Shown here one piece after another: positions 44,882 to 55,690 of a stretch of 64,000 nucleotides of DNA; within the stretch, counting starts at the first letter, position 1; the number at the start of each line of letters is the position of its first letter. The position numbers and the translations under genes were made by a program. The notes below the pieces were generated by a model. It saw only the letters and a program-made list of their open reading frames with translations, was not told where the DNA came from and did no database searches. Location: assembly GCA_963930775.1 (NCBI GenBank), contig OZ005694.1, positions 6,627,054 through 6,691,053 of the forward strand, given 5' to 3'. Source of the stretch: Cliona cf. orientalis. Its lineage: Eukaryota > Porifera > Demospongiae > Clionaida > Clionaidae.

Positions 44882-45458
44882 TACAGTCGAGCCTCCGAAC
44901 AAAGGACACTTTGGGAACGGGCCTCTTGTCCTTTGCTCGGAGGTTGTCCCTATCTCGGAGGTTCATGATTTTTCAATCCATTTTGATTGTATTATCCTTA
45001 ACAAGTTAGTAAATGCACTGAAATGCATGATAAGAGCAGTAGAGATGATAATCAAGTGGGTGGTATGTTCTGTTTTCAGTGTCAACATAGCATAGGCTGA
45101 ATTTTTTGTTTCTGAAGTAGCTACTGGCTATTCCAAAATCGTTATCTGGATTCAAGGCGAATATTATTATCGCGCATGCGGCATAATATCGCGACCGCAT
45201 AGATTGCGGAAAAAGTGGGCGTGGATCATTAATTTAAGGGCGTGGTTTCCGGGTGTCCGCTATTTAAAGGCAGTTTTGCATTGAAAAGTCACGTTGGGAG
45301 CTTGTATCTTGTCTGCTATCCGGAATCGAGAAGCGTCCGCTTCTCGGAGGTTGCTAATGTACTATAACTATGCTAAATTCAATCGGTAACACGGTACTTG
45401 TCCGCTGTAGAGAGGTTGTCTGCTTCTCGGAGGATCCGTTATCAGAGGCTCGACTGTA
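44882..45458. mobile_element. MITE with TACAGTCGAGCCTC ends (second copy)
   Basis: 577 bp, same family as 20935–21504 but opposite orientation: ends TACAGTCGAGCCTCCGAACA and partner. In the NHR–SOCS intron of copy D. Confidence 0.75.
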
Positions 45459-45824
45459 CATGTATGTGCAGAGCATAAATACAACAGGCTATATGGATAT
45501 GATCCGTAGTTAATCGAATACAATGCATGATCCAATTTAACGCAATAAATTAGCATTTTACGAAATCTCATACGTTTATCTATGGAGCGACTGACGACCT
45601 TTACCAAAAGATGCGCGTTTTTCAAAATTGAAATTTTTTTTTTTTTTTCTATGCGTAGTATTAGATTAAGTATGGTAACGTACATGTACATGTACAATTT
45701 ACAGTGAGCTACAGACACTACAGGGTCGCCTTCAACAATAGACAAACTAAACTTCTTTTGGCGCAAACTATTAGCAGTCATAGGTGTGTGTACATACACT
45801 AGATGTGACTACTGTAACACTCAC

Positions 45825-46238
45825 CTGCTTTAGTGATAACTGTAGCAACACACTGGCCATAATGGTCCACAACGGCATAGACATCAGTGTCTCTGGTGTA
45901 GATGTTCTTCGCTGCTATGCCTTGACTTTCACCATTCACAGTGAACTCCAGCACTCCACCTTGGGATAGACGTAATCCAACACAATCTCCCTCACGAAGA
46001 TCATATAAATGAACATAGCCATAGTCGGAGTCCTCTCCAGGAGTGACAAGGTTATTGGATAGTGTCTGGCCAGACCACACACAATGGTATTTAGCGTCAT
46101 AGGAATCCTCAGGGATACCAGGACCAGATTTAATCGTTATCCCTCTCTTAGTCCTCCTTATACCTAATCGTAGTGATCCAGTCCATTTTGCTCCATAATA
46201 TGTCACCATTTTCACCTCAAACTCTGCCAGTCCTTTAA
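45825..46238 (-). CDS. Copy D exon 6: 3' part of split NHR exon
   Basis: Starts abruptly after TTAA with KGLAEFEVKMV, then KWTGSLRLGIRRTKRG, YGYVHLYDLREGDCVGLRL, LEFTVNGESQG, VYAVVDHYGQCVATVI, and the conserved GTGAG donor. The substrate-facing patch (TGSLRLGIRRTKRGI) is unique to this copy. Lacks the first 213 nt of the exon. Confidence 0.82.
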
Positions 46239-46394
46239 ACGGCGGATTCGTTCCTGGAACCGCCCAAATAACGAGCTCTGTTTACAGTGTACCCGCGTGC
46301 TGATGGCTGCATCTGTAGCTGCAGAGCGCCTGTTGACGATCTTTACCTACATATGCAAAATAGTTATGCGTACATGGCCTGATGTTGGGTATGG

Positions 46395-46615
46395 TTTATA
46401 GGCGTGGCCATAAAACGCAGTGTTTACGACGTTCGTGGGCTTCATCAAACGATTAGAGGCATAATGGAGCCAATTATTCGACGATTCCGACGGATTCCCT
46501 GTGCTTATGAGTCACTCACATGCCTAGATCATCAGATCTGGCGATTTTCGTGTTGACGACAAACAAACCCGATTGCTTCACACCTTGCTGCGTATGCGCG
46601 CGCGGGATAACTAGC
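46395..46615. repeat. Dispersed repeat (third copy)
   Basis: Shares AGGCGTGGCCA, AAACGATTAGAGGCATAATG, ATTCGACGATTCCG and GATCTGGCGATTTTCGTG with the copies at 2275 and 32805. Lies about 150 bp beyond the broken edge of the copy D NHR exon. Confidence 0.5.
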
Positions 46616-46734
46616 AAAGAAGAGGTGTGGCTGGTGTTTTAAGGCAATAATGAAGGTAGAAGCGGTAGCTAGGTAGCTTACCAAAGAATCGCTTACCGCT
46701 AGCTTAAGGTTGAATCGCTTAGGTCCTACAGTTC

Positions 46735-47184
46735 TTTATGTAAAAGTATAGAAATTGCCATGATTATATCATGGGAAGATTTTACGTGACTTGTTCCTTG
46801 GGTTAATCATGGGAAGATTTTACGTGACTTGTACCTTGATTTAATCATGGGGACATTTTACGGCACATGTAATGAAAGCCCAGTTGCTAAATGGATTGTA
46901 TACATGGGAAGATTTTACGTGAGGTCAAAGTACTTATGTAAAAGATCCGAGAACATAATAATCAGGTGAGGATTTATGTGTGAACTTTGACCTCACGTAA
47001 AATCTTCCCATGTATACAATCCATTTAGCAACTGCATGGGCTTTCATTACATGTGCCGTAAAATGTCCCCATGATTAAATCAAGGTGCAAGTCACGTAAA
47101 ATCTTCCCATGATTAACCTAAGGAACAAGTCACGTAAAATCTTCCCATGATATAATCATGGCAATTTCTATACTTTTACATAAA
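46735..47184. repeat. Giant hairpin, about 200-bp arms
   Basis: Arm 46735–46931 pairs with 46984–47184, leaving a loop of about 52 nt. Each arm contains repeated CATGGGAAGATTTTACGTGA units. Arms are almost identical, so the palindrome is young or kept by conversion. It is flanked by GAATCGCTTA-type repeats on both sides. Could be a foldback transposon. Confidence 0.85.
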
Positions 47185-47194
47185 CATCTATTTG

Positions 47195-47550
47195 ACCAAT
47201 CGCTTACTAACAAATCGATTAGGGTTGAATTGCTTACCAACGAATCGCTTAGGGTCGAATCGCTACTAACAAGTCGATTAGGGTCGAATCGCGTGCTTAC
47301 CAATGAATCGCTTAAGGTTGAATCGCTTAGTGTCGAATCGTTTACCAACGAATCGCTTAAGGTTGAATCGCTTACCAACGAATCGCTTACCAGCGAATCG
47401 CTTAAGGTTGAATCGCTTACCAGCGAATCGCTTAAGGTTGAATCGCTTACCAACGAATCGCTTACCAGCGAATCGCTTAAGGTTGAATCATTTAAGGTTG
47501 AATCGCTTACAGTGGCATGAATTACGATCGAATCACTTAAGGTCGAATCA
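47195..47550. repeat. 15-bp tandem repeat
   Basis: Over 20 units of AATCGCTTAAGGTTG and AATCGCTTACCAACG type. The unit length is a multiple of 3, so several frames stay open and read as 5-residue repeats such as ESLKV or SDSLV; no domain or start context suggests a protein. A few similar units precede the hairpin at 46680–46725. Confidence 0.85.
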
Positions 47551-47652
47551 TAGTGCGTGTGTGTCTCTCTCGGCCACCGTAGAAACATGTATTAGGCCAC
47601 TGTTTGTTGTAAACGTGTTTCTGGTCACATCAGAACTCACTTAGCCATGCGC

Positions 47653-47679
47653 GGGGGGGGGGGGGGGGGGGGGGGGGGG
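47653..47679 (+). repeat. Run of 27 G
   Basis: Homopolymer of 27 G, a possible G-quadruplex former, and a likely assembly weak spot. Confidence 0.9.
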
Positions 47680-48649
47680 CGGTTATCATTATTCATTACT
47701 TCATTATTTTACCTCAGCATATCCTGTACAATTTGAACATTTCCTGGACAAACCACAGACAGGATAGTGACATTAATTTTGGTGATTGAACTGAGCATGC
47801 GCAGTGCCAAATAATGACAATATTAAATGCCAAAACAGGCGGCCTCCAAAATATCATGCGGGCGGGTGACCAGAAACACATTTACAACTAACACTGGCCT
47901 TATAGTCATCCAGTAGTCTATAGCCCAGCTGACTCAGAAACACACTTACGCCCCAAATCAAGAGGTGACTCTGGCTAACATGTACACTGTACATGGAATA
48001 CTGCCGATATTGTGACCGCTATTTCTGAAACCGTCTATAGTTCATCAGCGCATGCTTAGCTACCCCTTGGACAATCTCCGATGCTTCCACACTTGTAGTA
48101 GGAAAAGGTCGTTAGTTTACAAACACAAAAGTGCAGGTTGACGGAACAGAAAATCAATAGAGAAACATGGAAAGTCATAGGCGTAGATAATGGTTGGAGT
48201 ATGGTTGGAGGGGCCAGCACACGAAGCGCGCGCGATATTATTGACCACACCCACATTTCATTCGAACCACGGCCGTTTTCGCATCAACGACGCTGTGTGA
48301 AAGGGAGGCAAGATCGAGGTTTCCTGGCTGTAGAATGAGCAGTAAGTCAAGTAGAGCATACTTAGATTTAGCTGGCATGAAGTTTCATAAGTTGACTCAG
48401 TCAGGCCTGTGAAATAGCTATCTGTTGATAGCGCTGTATCTTGGGCTCTCTGGCAGCCTGGCCAGCAATCACTGCAGATGGTTAGGGGGGCCATGGCCCC
48501 CCCCCGGCCCCCCCCTAATCCTACGCCTATGATTTAAGTAGCTGATTCCCTCAAGAGGCAAAATATTCTGATATCCTCAATTAAAGTGTGGTTGTACATG
48601 TCCAGCCTCGGATTTATACTGAGTGTGCTGTAACGTTAAATAGAGACAG

Positions 48650-48970
48650 CAGTGGTGTCGCCAGGGGGGTGCATGTGGGTTCATTTGCACCCAATCCATG
48701 CACCTGTGCACCCATCCTATGCATGATATTGTGCAGTTTTGTTGAGCCTACACTATCACAGCCAGTGATGTAACATGTCATGTATACTTCACTACATATT
48801 ACATAGACTGTCTACATGGAATATAATAGTACCTAGCTAGGTTATTACACTATTAATAGTACTACAATGTCATGTATACTATAGTACACTTCTGCTAGCT
48901 TTATGCATCCACTTGTGCGGTTACTTTCGATAACTTGCACCCAGTAAACAATTGCCTAGAGACGCCACTG
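48650..48970. mobile_element. hAT-type MITE with perfect 8-bp target duplication
   Basis: 321 bp, ends CAGTGGTGTCGCC and GACGCCACTG, flanked on both sides by AGAGACAG (48642–48649 and 48971–48978). Typical hAT ends and duplication length. No transposase. Confidence 0.85.
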
Positions 48971-48999
48971 AGAGACAGAGAGAGAAGTTCACGGATATT

Positions 49000-49930
49000 G
49001 CACTGGTACACAAACTACAGCGTGTGGGATCACACTTTCAGTACCGCCAACACCTCCTGACAAGAAATCCTAAGATTTATCCAGGCAAATGTATTCGCCT
49101 TGGGAATAGAGATCCTAATTGCATATTCAAATTAGGCAATTTTCATGCCAAAAAATTCTAGGACAAAATCTGAGTTTTTGGCAGCACTGCACTTTATCAG
49201 GAAAGGGTCATTAATTCTGATCAAGAAATGATGAGGTGGGGGGGGGGGGAGGGTTTAGCGCAAAAGGCTGGTGCACCAGACCAGTCAACTATATGATGCA
49301 CACATTACATCATATTGTGCTATGTAAGTATGAGTTTAGCTACCTGCAGTGGTGCATGTGTGAGGTTGTGCCAAGTTTGTGGAGTTGTGTACAATAAGCT
49401 GAAATAGCTGCAGCTGGTAAATTTAATATTATAATAGTTCAAAGGTCGTCTAGCTAGCTATCAAAAACTGATCAAGCTAGAGCTCTATAGAGCACATACC
49501 CCGTGTGCCAAGTGCCTATAATAGGGTTGCTACAGTGAAAATTTGATTTTCATGATATCGTTCAACGACTCTCGGGGCATACTCACTTTGCCGTAAGGAA
49601 CCTTCGGCTGCCATAAAAACCAATATCGTGCTCCTTATGAAGTAGCTATACAGGCTGTAGATCGATTTTTTTTGCTAAGGGGTTAAAAATGAAATTATGT
49701 CATAGAATAAGGGGTGAATTGTGAAATTTCTCTCTAATTCCGAGCAAAGCGAGGTCCTCTACTCGGACTTAGCCGAGATCGTATGGCTTCAATGGCTACT
49801 CTTCGCGTGCCCTCTAAAATTTCGTTCTTGCTCGCCACGGTGAATCAAGCTCCATCGCCAGCTCTAAGGATTTCAAACATGGTCAGCTACATTCATGAAG
49901 AACCATGGTAGTCACAGATCCACAGTTTTT
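49000..49930. other. Region without a supported gene
   Basis: Repeat-like fragments such as AGAGCTCTATAGAGCACAT (also near 1930 and 44460) and a G-run; no domain-bearing frame. Confidence 0.35.
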
Positions 49931-50216
49931 CCGATTTCGTTCAAAGGACCATAAAAATTAATGGTACGTTGACTTTTAAAACCTCACCCTTCTTCGTACA
50001 ATTTGATACTGATTTCTTTTCAGCAGCAGTAAACGTCAAACATGGATTTCTATCTTGTGAAACTCTCACAGAATGTATGTGGCTACAGCACCGCTGAACT
50101 GAATCACCCCTAAAAGTCTTTTTCGCAACGTTCAAAATGATCTTATTCTGTTGATCGAAGATCTCTGGATCGTCTGCTTACATCAGCGATATTATACCTT
50201 GTGGGCTACCTATTCG

Positions 50217-50810
50217 CTAACTCTTAACTTTAGTGCTATCACCAGCGTCTTTCACTTGAAACTTTACAGAAACATAGACTTTAAAATGTTTTAAAGAGCA
50301 ATTTAATATACGTAATGTACTTTTTATTGCTGTGAGAGCTGTACCAAAGTCTCTTTTCCGTGGTAAAGCAGTTCCATTACCCAACCAAGTACTCGAATGA
50401 ATTGTCAAGTCACCAACAGACTTGATTTTTGTGTTAATACATCCTCTAAAATCAATGCTGTTCATGATGACTTTTGCTATAGAATCGATGTTTATTTCTC
50501 CTGACAAGTAGCACGTTATTATGGGCTTCTCGAAAATATCTTCACTCTGATAGTAGTACAGTGACATTCTTAGAAACGTTATATCTGTGACATTTAATTG
50601 CACTTCAAGTACATGAATTTCCGATGTAAATTTCAGATGTATCTCGAATTCCTTCAATAAAGGGACATTGGTAGCGAATTGAGAAAGTGTGAGACATAGG
50701 GCATCCAGAGGATATTTTCCCGGAGAAGAGATGATGTATGGTGAGCATCCAACATTATAAATAAATGCAGTGAAAACGAATAATAGAAGTATTAAATTTC
50801 TTCTAGACAT
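50217..50810 (-). CDS. Secreted-type protein fragment, beta-helix-like
   Basis: Starts MSRRNLILLLFVFTAFIYNV, a clear signal peptide, at 50810. The rest of about 198 residues has spaced Ile/Leu and Asn/Cys motifs (INIDSIAKVIMNSIDFRGC, LRILNCSLKHFKV) resembling one-sided parallel beta-helix turns. In sponges such ectodomains can precede the Cys-rich multi-pass module seen next door, so this may be the 5' end of a sibling gene running left. A further frame at 50135–49941 could be a continuation. Low certainty on function. Confidence 0.5.
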   Translation of the reverse strand: MSRRNLILLLFVFTAFIYNVGCSPYIISSPGKYPLDALCLTLSQFATNVPLLKEFEIHLKFTSEIHVLEVQLNVTDITFLRMSLYYYQSEDIFEKPIITCYLSGEINIDSIAKVIMNSIDFRGCINTKIKSVGDLTIHSSTWLGNGTALPRKRDFGTALTAIKSTLRILNCSLKHFKVYVSVKFQVKDAGDSTKVKS

Positions 50811-51834
50811 CGTGAATTTCAGTGACTGATTTGACTGTTGACCCACCAATTGGCTGACTGCTTAAATTGTCTAAACTATATATAGATAAAATTTTCCAAA
50901 CATTTCAACTTACAAACTTTGGGAGAATATCAAGTGACATGGGATTCAGTTTTTTGACAAAGAAATCTATCGTTTGCACAACATGCTATCATAGAGTCGG
51001 TAGACTATAAGTAGGGATGGCCCAAATATGCCATATTATGTGTAATACATTAAATAACTCAGAGCAAATAGATCATAATCTACACCAAAATACCTATCTA
51101 TCAAGCCTCAAACCATCCATGGAAACAATCAGGTATGCCTGAACCAGCAGTGTAAAGATATCATAAAAATGCAAAAAAAATCAAATTAATCTCGGGGGGA
51201 TTTCCCTATTCAGTCTCGGTAGAGGTCATGTCCGGGTCAACCGGCTCAAGCCGCGCACCCCTAATATACGCGTATACGGAGCATGCGCAGTTTGTTATTG
51301 TGTCTTTGTAAAATAAGCGTTGGTAACATGGATGAAATTGATTAATAAGAGCAAAATAGTCAACTGTGATCTGTCTCTGCACTTTGGTTGACAAATTCAC
51401 ACTTAGCTTAAAGTGTAAATTTAATTGTACTGAAATTCTTAGAGTGACATAATAAAAAAACAGTTGACTCTTAATATTATTCTATATCTGTGCCAATTTA
51501 TAATGTCATGCATGTCATTAATTTTTATAGGCAAACAGTTGACACTCAAAACATTTAATTTAGTTCCTAGTGATTTAATTTAGTTCCTAGTGTATATGCA
51601 TGACATTGTACCTTTCCTGTAGTAAACGTAAGTAATGTTCGTTTTTATTACACAAACCAGTTGATAATGGCAGAAAATTATGAAAGACACATAGCTTAAT
51701 TCTCTTAAAAATGTTTAGTCACAACTATAAGATGCTACTTTGATAAAAATTACAATACTGCAGTCTAGCTGATGTCTTATCTATTAAAGTAATACAGTAG
51801 TACATGTGTCATACTAAGTCTTGTGCGTCAATCG

Positions 51835-53551
51835 TCAATGACATGAGTTGTAGTCAATAGACCCAGGATTTAAAGGAGCTCTATCTCCTTCATTCACTCC
51901 ACTCATCTTGATTTTGCTCATTAAGTGCGTCTTATATTTCTTGCAGCACTGTATAGCCTTAGGCAAAACACAAGCCAGGATACGGAATACCACGTAGCTA
52001 ATAATGATCAGGATAGAAATACCAGCAATGATCGTATACGACCACTTGGGGAACATAAACCGTCCAACGTTATACATAGTTGATGATATGAATCCATTAA
52101 TCGTCATGAACAACAGGATAATGTCGACCACGTTAATTCTCTTGTTCTTGTACGGCTGGAACTTCGCAACAAGAGCTAAAGCAATAACAAACACGAGTGT
52201 AGCAGCTGGAAGGTAAAGAGTAAAGCTAAACACAGATGCCGTTAGAAGATTCAGGAATCTCACTGCCAGATAGAGAGCAGCAAAATGGCGATAATCATGT
52301 GAAGTGTCCTCATAGCAGCCGTGAAATGAATCCATGTAAATTTGAAGCACCAGCCTACAGTTTGGACTTAAACAAAAATCAAGAACTCTTTGAAAACATT
52401 TAAAAGGATAGAGAGCTAAAAGAGCCAAGGGGAGCACATTAAAAAACAGTAACATTAACAGTGCCAGTACTAGGGTCGGCATATAGCCCTTCGAAGTCAT
52501 ATCCACTCTACCATCGTAATACCAGTACGACTTGAGTATGCGGTTTTTATGCATATCATAGAGTTGTGAGGGTATCAGGAGTTCAAAGGATGTATTGAGA
52601 ATTTTGACATAGGATAGGACAATAAAGGTGGCAAAAGCATGGACAAGGTAACTTTGAATGTTCCATTGTCTCCGAAAAACAGTTAAGCATCTGTGAAATG
52701 GCTTCCAAAGCCAAACAACAAAGGCAAAATTATCATGCAGCTTGACCAAGATGAAGGTGAGTAGTATGAGGAATAACGGATAGATGCCAATGGCATACTC
52801 AAGCAAGAGTACTTGCTGGTAGTTTAGATCAGGATGAATACAAATATATTCATAAAAGCTTCGAAAGAAATCTAGGTTCCAAATGGCAACAACTGCAGTA
52901 ATGAACTGGACCGAAAATTGCGCGAGGTAGCTAACATGATAAGAATCCCTCACCAGATTAGAGGAATAAACAGTTCTAATCACTGGTGGACTTGCAGCAA
53001 TTTGATTGACCATGACGAAAGCATTAAGTGTTGAAGAAGTAACTGATATCCTGAATACAATCACTAAAATGTAAAAAAATTATTATTGGAAGAAAAGAAG
53101 CAATTATGAACTTAATACATCCGTTGTTGTAATCTTTGCATTTGACACATCCAAGGTAGTATGAATTGGCTGGGAGAGTATAGTTATCTGAACATTCTCC
53201 ACAAAGCTGTCCCTTTCGATTGTAAAATGAGCACAGGCTGCTATCTTCATGTGACATACTAAAGTTCCTAGGTAGTTCATCTCTGCTACCATAAGGGCAG
53301 GTACCAAGGAGTGTCATATTCACACCATTACTATTGAATAACATGAAGCAAAAAAAATTTACATTGAAGCGTACAGTTAATGTTTCTGGATCGCAGAGAA
53401 CTATATTATCAAGATCATCTCCACAAATGCACTCATTACCAGCAGGGCTCTGATATGTCCATATAGGACAAGTAGGCAGGTCTGAGTTCTCTGCACACAC
53501 TGTAAATATTATTAGAAAGAAACTGACAAGAAAATGCACCAAATTTGGCAT
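51835..53551 (-). pseudogene. Multi-pass Cys-rich membrane protein, copy 1 (one frameshift)
   Basis: From MPNLVHFLVSFFLIIFTV (signal peptide, 53551) through a Cys-rich ectodomain (CICGDDLDNIVLCD, GQLCGECSDNYTLP, YYLGCVKC) to about eight hydrophobic segments and a cytoplasmic tail ending IDYNSCH. I recognise the layout (CGEC…YxLGCVxC followed by many TM helices) as an expanded invertebrate receptor-like family but cannot name a ligand. A 7-A run at 53073–53079, six A in copy 2, breaks the frame after the first TM segment. Either pseudogene or sequencing error. Confidence 0.7.
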
Positions 53552-53599
53552 GATACTCAAATTCAGGTGCCAAACTCTACACATCTAATACCTGACTTG

Positions 53600-55175
53600 C
53601 TCACTGACTTGCTCACTGTAAGCTATGGGATTATGATATAAAATTGAGTCATAGAGATGAGGGGGATATGATACATGTAGCTAGCCTGAGCTATTAGCTG
53701 CTTACAGAACTGGCAGGAGTTGCATGGGGTTCTCAGCATAATAGTGAATTCAGTTAGGAATAGCTAATCCCTTCACTGTTCATTATTGATACATACAGGA
53801 TAGGTGAGGCATACTAAACTTCAAATCTCCAGCCCATCAAAACCTACACGTAGCCTCGTACACAGGCCCTTCTAGAGGAGGAGGAATGGCCTGGGTACAA
53901 GGCTACACCTAGCCTCCTGGGAGCGGGACTATTATCAACACTCGTTATACGTAATCACTTGCCATTTTCAGTTGTTGCATGCTACATGTACATGTACAGC
54001 TACTGTGCCACCTATACCTGTTATTTAATGCATAACTGAGCAATTTGCATACAAAAAAGGGTACACAAAATCTGCTAGCTATTATAATATCTATTAAACC
54101 GTGAATATGAACGTGAACAATCACACTTGTGGCAAATTATGTACATCTTGATTTATACAGTTACGCTCTCTTCTCCCTATGCGCACATAGCTACCACTAT
54201 TGTTGGGCTAAAATTGAGGTCAAAGGTCAATCCAGTAGTCCATTCCAGTAGTCCAGCGGGGATCGGACAAAGGATCGGCGATCGAATTACTGAAAGCATC
54301 TACTCATTCATCTTTGCAGTGGCGTTTGTGCTCACAGCTTCTGGAACGAGGTAGGAAGAAAAACAACTCAATTTTGCATATAATCATTGAAAACTTGACC
54401 ACATGCCCAGTAGCTGCATAAGGCCAAACAAACTTAATTACTAGTTTCTCAGGCTTTCAAATTTCAAAATCCATGCGGGAGGCAGCTTTTTAATGAAAAT
54501 AGGCGTGGTGATAGTGACCACGCCCATTTTCGCTAGTGCTGCACATGGTTAATACACAATGATCTAGTGCTGACAAGTATTGAAGTCCAACCAGAGAGAA
54601 TATAGTTCTATTTACACACACTGATCCAGATTAAGTCTGAACCGGTTTAAACTGCATTTACACACTAGCGCTTAATCCGGATTAACATTTTCATGGCCCA
54701 TTACATGCATTCTGAGCCAATCTGTTGACAATTTTCATCATGCCACCCTCGTCACTCTTGAGTTGACGCCATACCTCCAGACTCAATTAAAGAAAAAGTA
54801 GCGCTCTCAAATAGTAACCGCCTAGTAATCTGCAGGCCACTCTAACCATGTACATGACTCTATTACTGAATTTTGTCAGCTGAACATTATAAGTAGCTAT
54901 AGTTTTGTATAATAATACCATGACATTGTATGAGTTTATGTTCACTGCAATCAATTAGTTATCATGTATGTGATCTGATAACCTGACTAATTTATGCCCC
55001 AAGTTTACTTATCCTTATGCGAACAGCAAAACAAGTCAGTAGCTACCCTGTACTAGCTGGCGAGCCCTAAATCTCTTCTGCCTTTGTAGCTATTCTATAG
55101 AGCAAGGTGATGGAAAGGGAAATGATGCTTTTCCCAGAATTTTGATCACATATACGTGGACTCCATTTACATGGG
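53600..55175. other. Spacer between membrane gene copies
   Basis: No gene supported. Includes a 58-bp hairpin-like element at about 53850–53908 (AGCCTCGTACACAGGCC and partner) and half of a GGTCAAAGGTCAATCCAGTAG element near 54220, whose complete form is at 58528–58833. Confidence 0.45.
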
Positions 55176-55690
55176 CTTTGTAAAATATTCATTGGCAACA
55201 TGGATGAAATTGATTAACAAGAGCAAAATAGTCAACTGTGATCTGTCTCTGCACTTTGGTTGATAAATTCACACTTAGCTTAAAGTATAAAATTAATTGT
55301 ACTGAAATTCTTAGAGTGACATAACTTTAATTAATAAAAAAACAGTTGACTCTTACTATTATTCTATATCTGTGCCAATTTATAATGTCATGTCATTAAT
55401 TTTTATAGGCAAACAGTTGACACTAAAACATTTAATTTAGTTACTAGACTAAGTGTATAAGTATATATTCATGACGTTGTACCTTTCTTGTAGTAAACGT
55501 AACTACAATGTTCGTTTTTATTACACAAACCAGTTGATAATGGGAGAAAATTATAAATATTTAGTCACACCTATAAGATGCTACTCGATAAAAATTACAA
55601 TACTGCAGTCTGATGTCTTATCTATTAAAGTAATACAGTAATACATGTGTCATATACTAAGTCTTGTGTGTCAATCGTCAATGACATGAG

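Larger units (their letters stand above)
39561..46238 (-). pseudogene. Copy D of the Death–NHR–SOCS gene: 3' part only
   Basis: Holds the 3' two thirds of an NHR exon (46238–45825) and a SOCS exon (39694–39561), separated by an intron swollen to 6.1 kb by a DIRS-like retroelement and a MITE. The NHR exon stops exactly at a TTAA (46235–46238). No Death, helical or exon 3–5 sequence follows upstream. The matching 5' third is at 63369–63585. Confidence 0.75.

Noticed and set aside
47130-47588. 152-codon Ser/Asp-rich protein
   Set aside because: A translation of the 15-bp repeat, whose length is a multiple of 3; several frames are equally open.
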